Position numbers and translations under genes: made by a program
The notes under the pieces: model-generated
Database searches by the model: none
Told to the model about the DNA's origin: nothing
The model's input: the letters and a program-made list of their open reading frames with translations, nothing else
NCBI RefSeq assembly: GCF_008630915.1
Contig: NZ_CP043909.1
Span: 2,790,001 to 2,854,000, forward strand
DNA: 64,000 nucleotides
Reading direction: 5' to 3'
Source: Acinetobacter suaedae
GTDB taxonomy: Bacteria; Pseudomonadota; Gammaproteobacteria; Pseudomonadales; Moraxellaceae
Shown here: one piece after another, positions 22,231-30,747 of the stretch
Layout: each line of letters begins with the position of its first letter
How positions within the stretch are numbered: the first letter of the stretch is position 1

Positions 22231-22567
22231 GTTATGATGACCTTCCCCGAAGCATTAAAATAATATGTTTATCGACACTCTATTTAAAAATTTTCGATTA
22301 AACAAAAAACCAGCATTAATTATCATATAAAGTATGGGATGACAAATGATTAATTATACTTATTGATATATTTTCAATGGATCGCTTATTGTCGAATTAA
22401 ATATAAGATCAAAGTTTATGAAGTGATGTTGTCCATAGCTTTTGTGTTTGCGCCCAAACTTATGTTTATATTTTAAGCAAAAAAAAGTTAAGATAAAATA
22501 GAAAATCAAATAGTTATATGAAATTATGCGTGATAGCTACAGTTAAACACGAAAAGGAACAAACAAC
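22231..22567. other. Noncoding region before a small membrane protein
   Basis: Very AT-rich, about 340 bases between divergent genes. I see no ORF with a plausible ribosome binding site, no strong hairpin and no clear operator. It presumably holds the two divergent promoters. Confidence 0.45.
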
Positions 22568-23038
22568 GTGCACAAGAATAAATTTTTAATCGCAGCAGCA
22601 ATTTGTAGTGGAGTAGCTGCATTATTACATTTAGGCTGCATTATCTTCGGCGGTGACTGGTATAGATTTTTTGGAGCTGGAGAACAAATGGCGCAAATGG
22701 CTGAGATGGGTCATATTTATCCCACAATAGTTACCCTGATAATTGTCACCCTGCTAATAATTTGTTCGCTTTACGCTTTATCGGGGGCAGGTGTTATTTT
22801 AAAACTTCCATTATTACGTCTCGCATTATGCGTAATCACCACAATATATCTAATACGGGGAATAGTTTTTATCCCATTAATGCCAATGTTTCCCGAGAAT
22901 AGCCTTACATTCTGGTTAGTCAGCTCAACTATATGTATTGTATTTGGTTTACTTTATGCCTTTGGTATTCGTCAATCTTGGGCTTATCTTAGCGAAGGTC
23001 ATACTAAACAAAACAATCAAACAGAGTTCTTCAATTGA
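22568..23038 (+). CDS. Small integral membrane protein, unknown function
   Basis: The 156-residue product starts at GTG (AAGGA about 10 bases upstream). Four hydrophobic segments are visible: residues about 6-27, 50-76, 83-105 and 113-134. Between the first two lies GGDWYRFFGAGEQMAQMAEMG, a conserved-looking loop with aromatic residues. The tail is hydrophilic. I know this type only as uncharacterised inner-membrane protein. It is monocistronic. Confidence 0.65.
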   Translation: MHKNKFLIAAAICSGVAALLHLGCIIFGGDWYRFFGAGEQMAQMAEMGHIYPTIVTLIIVTLLIICSLYALSGAGVILKLPLLRLALCVITTIYLIRGIVFIPLMPMFPENSLTFWLVSSTICIVFGLLYAFGIRQSWAYLSEGHTKQNNQTEFFN

Positions 23039-23160
23039 ATCATCAAGAGGTATAGTTTCTCTGCCAAGATGAATTTTTTAGGTATTAACCAAGGTTTTAC
23101 TCAACATGGCAAATAAAAATACCAAAACTACATTTTTAAAAGCCTCATAATCCTAAAAAA

Positions 23161-23187
23161 ATAAAGCCGCTATCAAAGCGGCTTTAT
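23161..23187. terminator. Terminator between the membrane protein gene and fabI
   Basis: ATAAAGCCGC (23161-23170) pairs with GCGGCTTTAT (23178-23187). On the minus strand it is followed by a run of U (complement of 23154-23161), so it ends fabI transcription. Confidence 0.85.
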
Positions 23188-23206
23188 CAAATAAATTAGA
23201 TTAATC

Positions 23207-24010
23207 TTATTCATCATCCATCATTGATTGGCTCATACCCACAGTATTAAAACCACCATCAACATACATGATTTCACCTGTAATGCCTGAAGCCCACGGT
23301 GAACAAAGGAATAATGCAGCATTACCGACTTCTTCAATAGTCACATTACGTTTTAAAGGTGCAATCTTTTCATTGGCATCTAACATTTTACGGAAAGATT
23401 TAATACCAGATGCCGCCAAAGTACGGATTGGACCCGCTGAAATCGCATTTACACGAATACCATCTGCACCCAAGCTAGAAGCTAAATAACGAACACCTGC
23501 TTCCAAAGATGCTTTTGCCATACCCATCACGTTGTAGTTTGGCATCACACGCTCAGAACCTTGATAAGTCAAAGTCAATAAACAACCTTGGCGCGCTTGT
23601 AATAAAGGCTTCGCTGCACGAGCCATCGCAACAAAACTATAAGCACTGATGTCATGCGCGATTTTGAAACCGTCACGGTCTGTCACGTCTGTAAAATCAC
23701 CATCAAGCGTATGTGCTGGTGCGAAACCAATTGAATGCACCACACCATCTAAACCATCCCAATGTTTTGCAAGTTCGACAAAGGCATTATCAATTTCTTC
23801 ATCTACTGCAACATCACAAGGAAAAACCAAGTTTGAGCCAAATTGTGCTGCAAAATCATCAACACGTTTCTTTAACTTTTCATTTGGATAAGTAAACGCT
23901 AACTCCGCACCTTCACGATGTAAAGCGGCTGCAATACCGTAAGCAATTGATAATTTGCTGGCAATCCCAGCAATTAAAAAACGTTTACCAGCTAAAAGTC
24001 CTTGTGACAT
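23207..24010 (-). CDS. fabI: Enoyl-[acyl-carrier-protein] reductase (NADH)
   Basis: FabI does the last reduction in each round of fatty acid elongation and is the triclosan target. I choose the start at 24010 ([15 protein letters not shown]), which gives 267 residues and matches the family; a longer frame from 24073 adds 21 unlikely residues. The glycine-rich NADH site [13 protein letters not shown] and the catalytic pair in YNVMGMAK (Tyr-x6-Lys) are present. The C-terminus reads [18 protein letters not shown], as expected. It lies downstream of the Bax-inhibitor gene and has its own terminator. Confidence 0.97.
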   Translation of the reverse strand: MSQGLLAGKRFLIAGIASKLSIAYGIAAALHREGAELAFTYPNEKLKKRVDDFAAQFGSNLVFPCDVAVDEEIDNAFVELAKHWDGLDGVVHSIGFAPAHTLDGDFTDVTDRDGFKIAHDISAYSFVAMARAAKPLLQARQGCLLTLTYQGSERVMPNYNVMGMAKASLEAGVRYLASSLGADGIRVNAISAGPIRTLAASGIKSFRKMLDANEKIAPLKRNVTIEEVGNAALFLCSPWASGITGEIMYVDGGFNTVGMSQSMMDDE

Positions 24011-24097
24011 CTTATTCTCACTCGAAAAATTTTCACCCATGATGCCAATATTCCGTGTTTTTCGGAATTGCATAATGCATCTTTTTTCTCAATCCTA

Positions 24098-24177
24098 CAA
24101 AAAAACACGCTGAAATCGCTTGCATCTACCTCAGTTTAAACATGACGTCAGATGCATAAAACGATTCAGCGTGTTTA
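24098..24177 (-). terminator. Long branched terminator after the Bax-inhibitor gene
   Basis: AAACACGCTGAAATCG (about 24103-24118) pairs with CGATTCAGCGTGTTT (24162-24175), and inside it TGCATCT (24121-24127) pairs with AGATGCA (24150-24156). On the minus strand the stem is followed by seven U (complement of 24099-24105). An unusually large stem for a terminator. Confidence 0.7.
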
Positions 24178-24209
24178 GTTGAAGTCGATAAAACAACTCG
24201 AATCTATGC

Positions 24210-24938
24210 TTACTTCTGAATTAAGCTCAATAAGCGCATAAATGAATAATACATCCAAACCAAAGTTGCCAATAACGCAATACTACATACCCACTCAAAG
24301 TTTTTAGGTGCATATTGAGCAGCAGCATTTTCAATCAAATCAAAATCTAAAATAAGATTTAAGGATGCAATTACCGCAACAAAAGCAGCAAAACCAATTC
24401 CCAACCAATTGCTCTCAAAGATATAAGGGATGGTCGAACCAAGTGCGAAACTTAAAAAAATCTGTACGACGAATACCAATGCAATCGCAATCGAAGCAGA
24501 AATGACTACAGCCTTAAACTTCTCTGTAGCACGAATCACTTGGAACTTATACAAAGCAAACAAAACCAAAGTGGTCACAAACGTTGCAAGTAAAGCTTGT
24601 AATGGCACACCAGGAAATTTCACTTGGAAAATGAAAGATACCCCACCTAAAAATGCACCCTCAAATAAAGCAAAAGGAATCGCCAAAGCTGGGGCTGTAT
24701 TTGGTTTAAACGTGGTGATTAAACCAAGCGCAAGACTACCAATAATGCCGACAATGGTCGCTGCATAAGCAATTGAAAAATTAGCAGTCATCGCACAATA
24801 TAAAAATAATGCAATGCCTAATGCCGCTGCAATCACGGTTAATAGCACAGACTTCTGAATAGCCCCTTGGATGGTCATGGGCTCGGCTACATTACTATAG
24901 GTTTCAACACGGGTTAAAATAGGATTATCGCTTTGCAT
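24210..24938 (-). CDS. Bax inhibitor-1 / YccA family membrane protein
   Basis: I choose ATG 24938 (MQSDNPILTRVETYSN; AGAGAG upstream), 242 residues; an upstream ATG at 24995 lacks support. Seven hydrophobic segments follow a short hydrophilic N-terminus, for example SVLLTVIAAALGIALFLY and the last one LLATLVWMYYSFMRLLSLI. The spacing and the aspartate-containing ILDFDLIENAAAQYAPKNFEW region before the final helix are typical of the YbhL/YccA branch. These proteins are proton- or calcium-leak channel-like or interact with FtsH; the role here is inferred only from family. Confidence 0.88.
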   Translation of the reverse strand: MQSDNPILTRVETYSNVAEPMTIQGAIQKSVLLTVIAAALGIALFLYCAMTANFSIAYAATIVGIIGSLALGLITTFKPNTAPALAIPFALFEGAFLGGVSFIFQVKFPGVPLQALLATFVTTLVLFALYKFQVIRATEKFKAVVISASIAIALVFVVQIFLSFALGSTIPYIFESNWLGIGFAAFVAVIASLNLILDFDLIENAAAQYAPKNFEWVCSIALLATLVWMYYSFMRLLSLIQK

Positions 24939-25025
24939 GTCTGCTCTCTTTTTATAGTTAACGAAATGAAAATGTGAGTGTAAGCGATTTTGCAATTTAG
25001 CCCAATATTTTTTTACATTCGATAA

Positions 25026-25051
25026 AAAAGGAGCCGATTTAAGCTCCTTTT
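25026..25051 (-). terminator. Terminator after orn
   Basis: AAAAGGAGC (25026-25034) pairs with GCTCCTTTT (25043-25051); the minus-strand transcript ends in a run of U. Confidence 0.8.
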
Positions 25052-25097
25052 CTCAATAATAATGATCTATTTTTTTAGAGAAGATCAAATACCATGA

Positions 25098-25658
25098 TTA
25101 TTTATCATTATTCATAATAAAAAAATATTCACGGTAATATTTTAACTCTGCAATTGAATCTCGGATGTCATCCATCGCCAAATGTGACGCATTTTTCTTT
25201 AAGCCACTCATAATTTCAGGTCTCCAGCGTTTGGCTAACTCTTTCACTGAAGATACATCCAAGTTTCGATAATGGAAGAATTGTTCTAATTCAGGCATTA
25301 AACGATGCAAGAAACGACGGTCTTGACAAATCGAGTTACCACACATCGGCGATGATTTTGGATTGACCCACTTTTTCAGGAATTCCAATGTTTGCTGTTC
25401 CGCATCTTGTGCAGTCAATTTACTGCGACGCACACGTTCAATTAGACCAGATTGACCATGCTGTTTGGTATTCCACTCGTCCATTGCATTTAAAATCAAA
25501 TCAGACTGGTGTACGGCTAAAACAGGACCCTCAGCTAAGATATTAAGATTGTCATCCGTAATAATTGTCGCAATTTCAATAATCTTGTCGTTATCGGTAT
25601 CAAGACCTGTCATTTCAAGGTCGATCCAAATTAATCGTGTATCAGGGGTGCTGCTCAT
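25098..25658 (-). CDS. orn: Oligoribonuclease
   Basis: Orn degrades di- to pentanucleotides, including pGpG from cyclic-di-GMP turnover, so it complements the GGDEF-EAL protein at 5.5 kb. I choose the start at 25658 ([20 protein letters not shown]), 186 residues, close to the family length. DEDDh exonuclease motifs are visible: DLEMTGLD, the second in [13 protein letters not shown], and [16 protein letters not shown] with the catalytic His. It is divergent from rsgA with about 125 bases between. Confidence 0.96.
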   Translation of the reverse strand: MSSTPDTRLIWIDLEMTGLDTDNDKIIEIATIITDDNLNILAEGPVLAVHQSDLILNAMDEWNTKQHGQSGLIERVRRSKLTAQDAEQQTLEFLKKWVNPKSSPMCGNSICQDRRFLHRLMPELEQFFHYRNLDVSSVKELAKRWRPEIMSGLKKNASHLAMDDIRDSIAELKYYREYFFIMNNDK

Positions 25659-25782
25659 GGATGGCGATTCTAATGTGCTTAAAAACATCAATAGTAGCAA
25701 ATTAATTACATCTTGGCTGTAATTCTATAGCGGCTTCGTGCTATTTTTGCGGTCTTGAAAGTGTGGATTTTTTGGGATATGA

Positions 25783-26841
25783 ATGGCTTTAATTCGTAAG
25801 CGTCGATTAACTGAACAGCAGCAACGTCGTATTGAGAAACAACATAAGTCTCGTCAAGATGACATTGATACATCGCAAGATTTAGATGGACTGGTGGTTC
25901 AGCATTATGGTCGTCAACTCGAAGTACAAGCTTTGTCTGTACCTGCACAACATCCCGAAAAACCGCTGGTTGCAGATGGTGAGCCAGAACCGTTTTGGAA
26001 ACCGATTGAATTAGATAGCATTTGGCGTTGCCATACCCGTACCAACTTAGAGTTGTTGGTAACCGGTGACCGTGTCAAATGGCAAGCAGATCCAAATACA
26101 GGGCTTGGGATTATCACGGCGATATACCCTCGACAATCCTTACTCACGCGTCCAGATCGTTATCATAAGGTCAAACCCGTAGCTGCCAATATCAGTCTGA
26201 TCGTGATTGTATTTGCGCCCCTACCTGAACCTGCACCGACATTAATTGATCGCTATTTGGTCGCGTGTGCAGATGCCAATATTCCAGCTTTATTGGTGCT
26301 GAATAAATCTGATCTGCTCACAGAAAATGATCCAATTCTAACCTTGCTCAGCGAATATGAAGCTTTGGGTTATGAAAGTTTGATTTGCCAATCACAAGGT
26401 GATTTGTCTGCGCTTGCTGCACGACTGGATAATGAGACGGTGGCTTTTGTAGGTCAATCAGGCGTAGGTAAAAGCTCATTGATTAATACCATTGTTCCAG
26501 ACGCTGCACAGAAAACCAATGTCATCTCAGAAAACTCAGCATTGGGTCAACATACCACCACCTCAACCCGTTTGATTAAATTTGGAACAAATGGTGCGTT
26601 AATCGATTCACCGGGTATTCGTGAATTTGGACTCTGGCATTTGAGTTTGGAAAAAGTACGTACAGGCTTCCCAGAAATCGAAGCACACTTAGGGCTTTGC
26701 CAATTTCGCAACTGTACCCATACCCATGAGAAGAATTGCGCGTTGAAACAAGCGGTTGAAGCTGGAGAGATTTTGCCTCGTCGTTTAGACAGTTATTTAC
26801 GACTGAGCGATGAAATCCAAGAAGCTCAACAAAAAAATTAA
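25783..26841 (+). CDS. rsgA: Ribosome small-subunit biogenesis GTPase
   Basis: RsgA is a circularly permuted GTPase that checks late 30S assembly. The 352 residues show a lysine/arginine-rich N-terminus, an OB-fold region (TGDRVKWQADPNTGLGIIT), then permuted G-motifs: NKSD (G4), P-loop GQSGVGKSSL (G1) and DSPGIREFGLW (G3). The C-terminal zinc site is CQFRNCTHTHEKNC. This is the usual orn-rsgA divergent arrangement in gammaproteobacteria. Confidence 0.97.
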   Translation: MALIRKRRLTEQQQRRIEKQHKSRQDDIDTSQDLDGLVVQHYGRQLEVQALSVPAQHPEKPLVADGEPEPFWKPIELDSIWRCHTRTNLELLVTGDRVKWQADPNTGLGIITAIYPRQSLLTRPDRYHKVKPVAANISLIVIVFAPLPEPAPTLIDRYLVACADANIPALLVLNKSDLLTENDPILTLLSEYEALGYESLICQSQGDLSALAARLDNETVAFVGQSGVGKSSLINTIVPDAAQKTNVISENSALGQHTTTSTRLIKFGTNGALIDSPGIREFGLWHLSLEKVRTGFPEIEAHLGLCQFRNCTHTHEKNCALKQAVEAGEILPRRLDSYLRLSDEIQEAQQKN

Positions 26842-26937
26842 CATTAATTAAAACTTGCCCTTGAACTAAGGTTTTTGATCACCATTGAGATAAGTTATAC
26901 TCAGTGGCAATTTTTGATTTCTAACTTTAGGTGACTT

Positions 26938-27354
26938 GTGGAACGTTGGTTTGAGTTTATGGGGAATCACCCCTTCTTGTTTGGCACACTTGGGGTGTTA
27001 ATCATTTTGTTCTTTGTTTTAGAAGGACAACGCAATGGTCGTAAAATTTCACCACAATCTTTAGGTATTTTGGTTAAAGCAAAAAATGCCATGCTGATTG
27101 ATCTTCGTGATGCGAAAGATTTCCGTGAAGGTCACATTAGTGGTAGCCGTAACATTTCTTACAGCCAAATCACCAGTCACATCGATGAATTAAAAGCCAG
27201 TGACCGTCCATTGGTCTTTATTTGTAACTTAGGGCAAGTTGCAGGCACCGCTTTGCAAAAAGTGGGTCATGCAGACAGTTACCGCTTAGACGGCGGAATT
27301 AGTAACTGGAAAGCACAAGGCTTGCCATTAGTGAAAAGTAAAACCAAAGCTTAA
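26938..27354 (+). CDS. Membrane-anchored rhodanese-like protein (YibN type)
   Basis: The 138-residue product starts at GTG. One N-terminal membrane helix (FLFGTLGVLIILFFVLEG) is followed by a rhodanese domain: MLIDLRDAKDFREGHISGSRNI, then the active-site loop FICNLGQVAGTA with Cys, then DGGISNWKAQGLPLV. YibN-type proteins sit upstream of grxC and secB in many gammaproteobacteria, exactly as here. The catalytic sulfur acceptor is unknown. It starts a three-gene transcript. Confidence 0.9.
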   Translation: MERWFEFMGNHPFLFGTLGVLIILFFVLEGQRNGRKISPQSLGILVKAKNAMLIDLRDAKDFREGHISGSRNISYSQITSHIDELKASDRPLVFICNLGQVAGTALQKVGHADSYRLDGGISNWKAQGLPLVKSKTKA

Positions 27355-27365
27355 GGAGAGAACAG

Positions 27366-27626
27366 ATGACAACTCCAAACGTCACGATCTATTCAACACT
27401 TTCTTGTCCATATTGTGTCCGTGCGAAACAATTGCTGGAACGTAAGGGTGTTGCTTATAAAGAAATTAATCTTTCCAATGAAGCGCCGGAAGTTCGTATT
27501 GAGTTAATGCAACGTACTAATCATCGTACCGTGCCACAAATTTTTATCAAAGACCAGTTTATTGGCGGTTTCGACCAACTTTATGCTTTAGAGCGTGAAG
27601 GTAAACTCGATTCATTATTGGCTTAA
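27366..27626 (+). CDS. grxC: Glutaredoxin 3
   Basis: GrxC is a small thiol-disulfide oxidoreductase that uses glutathione. Its 86 residues carry the dithiol active site CPYC (in STLSCPYCVRAKQLL) and the glutathione-binding TVPQIFI and GGFDQLYALEREG segments. The ribosome binding site AAGGAGAG lies close to the ATG, 11 bases after the rhodanese gene. It is cotranscribed with secB. Confidence 0.96.
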   Translation: MTTPNVTIYSTLSCPYCVRAKQLLERKGVAYKEINLSNEAPEVRIELMQRTNHRTVPQIFIKDQFIGGFDQLYALEREGKLDSLLA

Positions 27627-27653
27627 CTACACTCCAAAATTTAAGGAAAAACA

Positions 27654-28112
27654 ATGAGCGAAGAACAAGTTCAACCACAACTCGCGTTAGAACGTATCTA
27701 CACAAAAGATATTTCATTTGAAGTTCCAGGTGCACAAGTATTTACTAAACAATGGCAGCCTGAACTTAATATCAATTTATCTTCTGCAGCAGAGAAAATT
27801 GATCCAACACATTATGAAGTGTCTTTGAAAGTTGTGGTTCAAGCGAACAACGAAAATGAAACTGCGTTCATCGTTGATGTAACTCAATCAGGTATTTTCT
27901 TGATTGATGGTGTAGAAGAAGATCGTCTTCCATACATTCTTGGCGCTTATTGCCCAAACATTCTGTTCCCGTTCTTACGTGAAGCAGTAAATGATTTAGT
28001 AACAAAAGGTAGCTTCCCACAATTGCTTCTTACACCAATTAACTTTGATGCTGAGTTCGAAGCAAACATGCAACGCCTACAAGCAAATGCTGATGCGGAA
28101 GGTCAAGCTTAA
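27654..28112 (+). CDS. secB: Protein-export chaperone SecB
   Basis: SecB is a tetrameric cytosolic chaperone that holds preproteins unfolded and passes them to SecA. The 152 residues match the family. The core [19 protein letters not shown] is typical, as is the [35 protein letters not shown] block. A Gln-rich start and an Asn/Ala tail flank it. It lies 27 bases after grxC with AAGGA 6 bases before the ATG. Confidence 0.98.
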   Translation: MSEEQVQPQLALERIYTKDISFEVPGAQVFTKQWQPELNINLSSAAEKIDPTHYEVSLKVVVQANNENETAFIVDVTQSGIFLIDGVEEDRLPYILGAYCPNILFPFLREAVNDLVTKGSFPQLLLTPINFDAEFEANMQRLQANADAEGQA

Positions 28113-28132
28113 TCAAACTCAAGCTTACTTAT

Positions 28133-28163
28133 AAAAAGGGACTGATTTTTTCAGTCCCTTTTT
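28133..28163. terminator. Bidirectional terminator between secB and alkB
   Basis: AAAAAGGGACTGA (28133-28145) pairs with TCAGTCCCTTTTT (28151-28163). It serves the two converging operons. Confidence 0.9.
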
Positions 28164-28167
28164 ATAT

Positions 28168-28776
28168 TCACCCCACAATAGTTCTAAAAGTCAGGTTTAT
28201 CCTTGCAGTACTGACTTTTTTAGTGGGCGGTAAACGATGTAGCCAATGCGTTTGTGTCACATCTTTCATGACCAATAAACTACCATGCTCTAAATATAGT
28301 TCTACTTTTTCTTTACTCTGTTTATGTTTAAACGCGAATTTTCGTTCTGCCCCAAAGCTTAATGAGGCAATCGCACCATTTTTTTTCAGATCTGTTTCAC
28401 CATCACTATGCCATGCCATTCCCTCCTCACCGGAATGGTAAAGATTGAGTAGACAAGAGTTGAATGTTTCGCCTGTTAACGTTTCAACCAGTGCTTTGAG
28501 CTCGATGAGTTCAACTGTCCACGGCAACGCATATTTATTCATGTTGGAATAGGTATATTCAAAGCGCCGATCACCATACCAAGCCACTTTACGTTTGGTG
28601 GTGAATAGTTTGCCAAAAATCAGTGCTTGATCATTTTCCCAAGCAATTGTATGTAGCAATGCCTCAAAATAATGATCTGCCGCCGCTGTTTGCACCACTT
28701 TGCCATAGTACTGTACCGTACCATCATAAGGTAAATAATTCTGCTCTGGATCAGCTTCAATATCAAATAGTTGCAT
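28168..28776 (-). CDS. alkB: AlkB-like 2-oxoglutarate dioxygenase (DNA/RNA dealkylation)
   Basis: AlkB removes 1-methyladenine and 3-methylcytosine lesions by oxidation, using Fe(II), O2 and 2-oxoglutarate. The 202 residues resemble the ALKBH2-type branch. The iron site is HSDGE (His-x-Asp) plus the late His in THWLHRLPP, and the 2OG-binding Arg pair is in STARINLTFR. It is the last gene of the alkylation-repair operon: its ATG overlaps the stop of the frameshifted zinc-protein gene in another frame (28763-28776). Confidence 0.95.
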   Translation of the reverse strand: MQLFDIEADPEQNYLPYDGTVQYYGKVVQTAAADHYFEALLHTIAWENDQALIFGKLFTTKRKVAWYGDRRFEYTYSNMNKYALPWTVELIELKALVETLTGETFNSCLLNLYHSGEEGMAWHSDGETDLKKNGAIASLSFGAERKFAFKHKQSKEKVELYLEHGSLLVMKDVTQTHWLHRLPPTKKVSTARINLTFRTIVG

Positions 28777-29007
28777 CTTTCCACTTCTTATAGGCCAGCT
28801 TCATACAATGTCCACAAGGGCGATAACCTTGTCCCCTTGCTTCATGCTCATCAGCAAAAACACCCGATTACTTTTTAGCATGCGCTTCCCTGAAGTACAG
28901 GTCAATCTGCCATAAATTTTAAGCTGAGCATTGCCTGCAAACCGAATTTCCTGCTGTTTTAATTTTAGATGTAACTCAGTTTGCTCTAACTCACTATGCC
29001 GCCACAT
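28763..29007 (-). pseudogene. Standalone Ada-type zinc-binding protein, apparently frameshifted
   Basis: The frame from 29007 runs MWRHSELEQTELHLKLKQQ, then GNAQLKIYGRLTCTSGKRM and SNRVF, then goes off into unrelated residues and stops at 28801. The family should continue FF..EA..GYRPCGHC. A five-base T run (complement of 28856-28860) marks the break: with one more T the frame reads FFADEHEARGQGYRPCGHC and on to LAYKKWKDATI, stopping at 28763-28765. So the full protein would be about 81 residues. This looks like a one-base deletion, a programmed frameshift, or a sequencing error. The start lies 4 bases after the preceding gene. The CxxxC pair of Ada has only its first Cys (CTSGK). Confidence 0.8.
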
Positions 29008-29011
29008 CAGA

Positions 29012-29749
29012 CTAACTCATCGCATCATGGAAAATAATACCAAGGCTATAACGCTCCCCTTGTAGAATCGGGCTCACTCCATGCTTGATATTGACCCGAT
29101 AATAGCCCTGATTGCCTTTTTCAGGTTTAAACTGTGTCGTAAAAATCAATATATCGCCTTGTTCTGGCTGCATCACCAACACCTTGGATTGAGCTCGAGG
29201 AATTTGTTGGGTTAAAACAAATTCACCTCCCGTAAAATCCACATTTGGCTGGCTCAATACAATCACCAGCTGTAAAGGAAAATAAACCTCACCATATAAA
29301 TCCTGATGAAGTGTATTAAAACCACCTTGTCCATATTTCAAAATCAGTGGCGTTGCCAGCGTTTGCCCATGTTGATGACATTGCTGTAAAAATTCTGCAT
29401 GTGAGGATGGAAATGAGCGCTCTAATTTCAATACCCTAAACCATGCATTGGCTATCGGCACCAGATGGGGATAAACTTCATGGCGTATCCGTTCAATCAG
29501 ATTTGGTAAAGGATAAGTAAAATATTTATATTCCCCCAAACCAAAGCGATAGCGTTGCATCTCAACTGATTTACGATACAGATCAGGTTGCGAATATAGC
29601 TGTTTGAGCAGCTCACATTGCTCAGTCGATAAAATCTGCTTAATCAAGGCAAATCCCTGTTGATGTATTTGCTCAGTGATAACATCCCAATTCAGCGCTT
29701 GAATCTTATCGATCACGGCTTGGATCTGTGTCAGTTCAGATTGCTGCAT
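29012..29749 (-). CDS. 2OG-Fe(II) oxygenase in the alkylation-repair operon
   Basis: The likely start is ATG 29749 (MQQSELTQIQ...), 245 residues, overlapping the ada-like stop by 14 bases; ATG 29824 is possible but would overlap by 89 bases. The protein has the iron-binding His-x-Asp in TLHQDLYGE and a distal His/Arg set in NIKHGVSPILQGERYSLGIIFHD, with the beta strands FTGGEFVLTQQI and DILIFTTQF between. This is the prolyl-hydroxylase-like fold; the substrate is not known. Families of this type occur near ada in several bacteria, so a repair role is plausible. Confidence 0.85.
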   Translation of the reverse strand: MQQSELTQIQAVIDKIQALNWDVITEQIHQQGFALIKQILSTEQCELLKQLYSQPDLYRKSVEMQRYRFGLGEYKYFTYPLPNLIERIRHEVYPHLVPIANAWFRVLKLERSFPSSHAEFLQQCHQHGQTLATPLILKYGQGGFNTLHQDLYGEVYFPLQLVIVLSQPNVDFTGGEFVLTQQIPRAQSKVLVMQPEQGDILIFTTQFKPEKGNQGYYRVNIKHGVSPILQGERYSLGIIFHDAMS

Positions 29750-30581
29750 GTGTTTGAACACCTTCCCAGCCAATAATTGCCGTTTTTCGGACACTGCCCC
29801 ACTCATAACCACCAAAGAGACCACTTGACTGAATTACCCGATGGCATGGGATTAAAAATGCCACAGGATTACTGCCGATCGCCGATCCTACCGCACGGGC
29901 TGCTTTAGGATGATTAATCACTTTTGCAAGCTCACCATAAGTCGCAAGTTGTCCCATCGGAATTTTAAGCAGACTTTGCCAAACCTTGAGTTGAAAATCA
30001 GTTCCTTTCAAATGCAGTTTAATCTCAGCCAATTGCTGCTGGTCTTTTTGAAACAAAGCTAAAGCACTCTGTTGAAAAGCATCAATCTGCTCAATAAAGA
30101 CAGCTTGAGGAAATTGCAGCTTTAACTGCGCTAAGGCATCAGCACGATCATCGACAAAACTTAATGCACAAATCCCTTTATGTGTCGATGCAATCAGCAC
30201 TTCACCAAACAAAGTCTCTGTGAATTGATAGTGAATCGTCAGACTCTGACCACCTTGTTTATATTCGGCCGGAGTCATGCCTTCTATCTGAACAAATAAA
30301 TCATGCAAGCGGCTGGTACTGGACAATCCTGTGGCAAAGGTCGCATCAAAAACACTACCCTGCTCCTGCTTCAAAATCTGTTTGGCATATTCAACACTAA
30401 TATACTGTAAAAACTTCTTAGGACTGGTGCCGACCCAATCCGTAAATAACCGCTGAAAATGAGCAGGGCTTAAGTGAATATGTGCGGCCACCTCATCCAA
30501 TTGTGGCTGTTGCTGAAAGTTCTGCTGGATATACTGAATCGCTTGAGCAATGCGCTCATAATTACGTTGTTGTGAGGACAT
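29736..30581 (-). CDS. ada: Ada-like AraC regulator fused to O6-methylguanine-DNA methyltransferase
   Basis: The 281-residue product (start MSSQQRNYERI, with GAGAGGTG upstream; frames from 30599 are possible) has an AraC/XylS helix-turn-helix domain (about residues 8-105, ending LHDLFVQIEGMTPAEYKQGG) and a C-terminal alkyltransferase domain with the acceptor site IPCHRVI and the DNA-binding KAARAVGSAIGSNP. It lacks the N-terminal Ada zinc domain of classical Ada. A separate Ada-type zinc protein is two genes downstream. It would repair O6-methylguanine and may control the operon. Confidence 0.94.
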   Translation of the reverse strand: MSSQQRNYERIAQAIQYIQQNFQQQPQLDEVAAHIHLSPAHFQRLFTDWVGTSPKKFLQYISVEYAKQILKQEQGSVFDATFATGLSSTSRLHDLFVQIEGMTPAEYKQGGQSLTIHYQFTETLFGEVLIASTHKGICALSFVDDRADALAQLKLQFPQAVFIEQIDAFQQSALALFQKDQQQLAEIKLHLKGTDFQLKVWQSLLKIPMGQLATYGELAKVINHPKAARAVGSAIGSNPVAFLIPCHRVIQSSGLFGGYEWGSVRKTAIIGWEGVQTHAAI

Positions 30582-30604
30582 ATCATCACCTCTCATCATT
30601 CATG

Positions 30605-30638
30605 TTTTCACTGTAGCAACTTTGTCTTTCAGTGAAAA
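30605..30638 (-). promoter_or_regulatory. Inverted-repeat operator candidate upstream of ada
   Basis: TTTTCACTG (30605-30613) and CAGTGAAAA (30630-30638) are perfect 9-bp inverted repeats 16 bases apart. They lie 24-57 bases before the ada start, a likely place for an AraC-family dimer or Ada-box-like site. No U-tract follows, so it is not a terminator. Confidence 0.45.
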
Positions 30639-30689
30639 TCTGAATCATGCTCAGTCTTAGCTTTAAATACTAACCAGCTGAATTCCAAT

Positions 30690-30720
30690 AAAAAAAGCTG
30701 CACTTTTTTAAGTACAGCCT
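30690..30720 (-). terminator. Terminator after cytochrome b562 gene
   Basis: On the minus strand GCTGTACTT and AAGTGCAGC pair (one G-U) around a short A-rich loop, and seven U follow. It separates cybC from the ada operon. Confidence 0.75.
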
Positions 30721-30747
30721 TATCCTATTATTCCTACCACAGATCTA

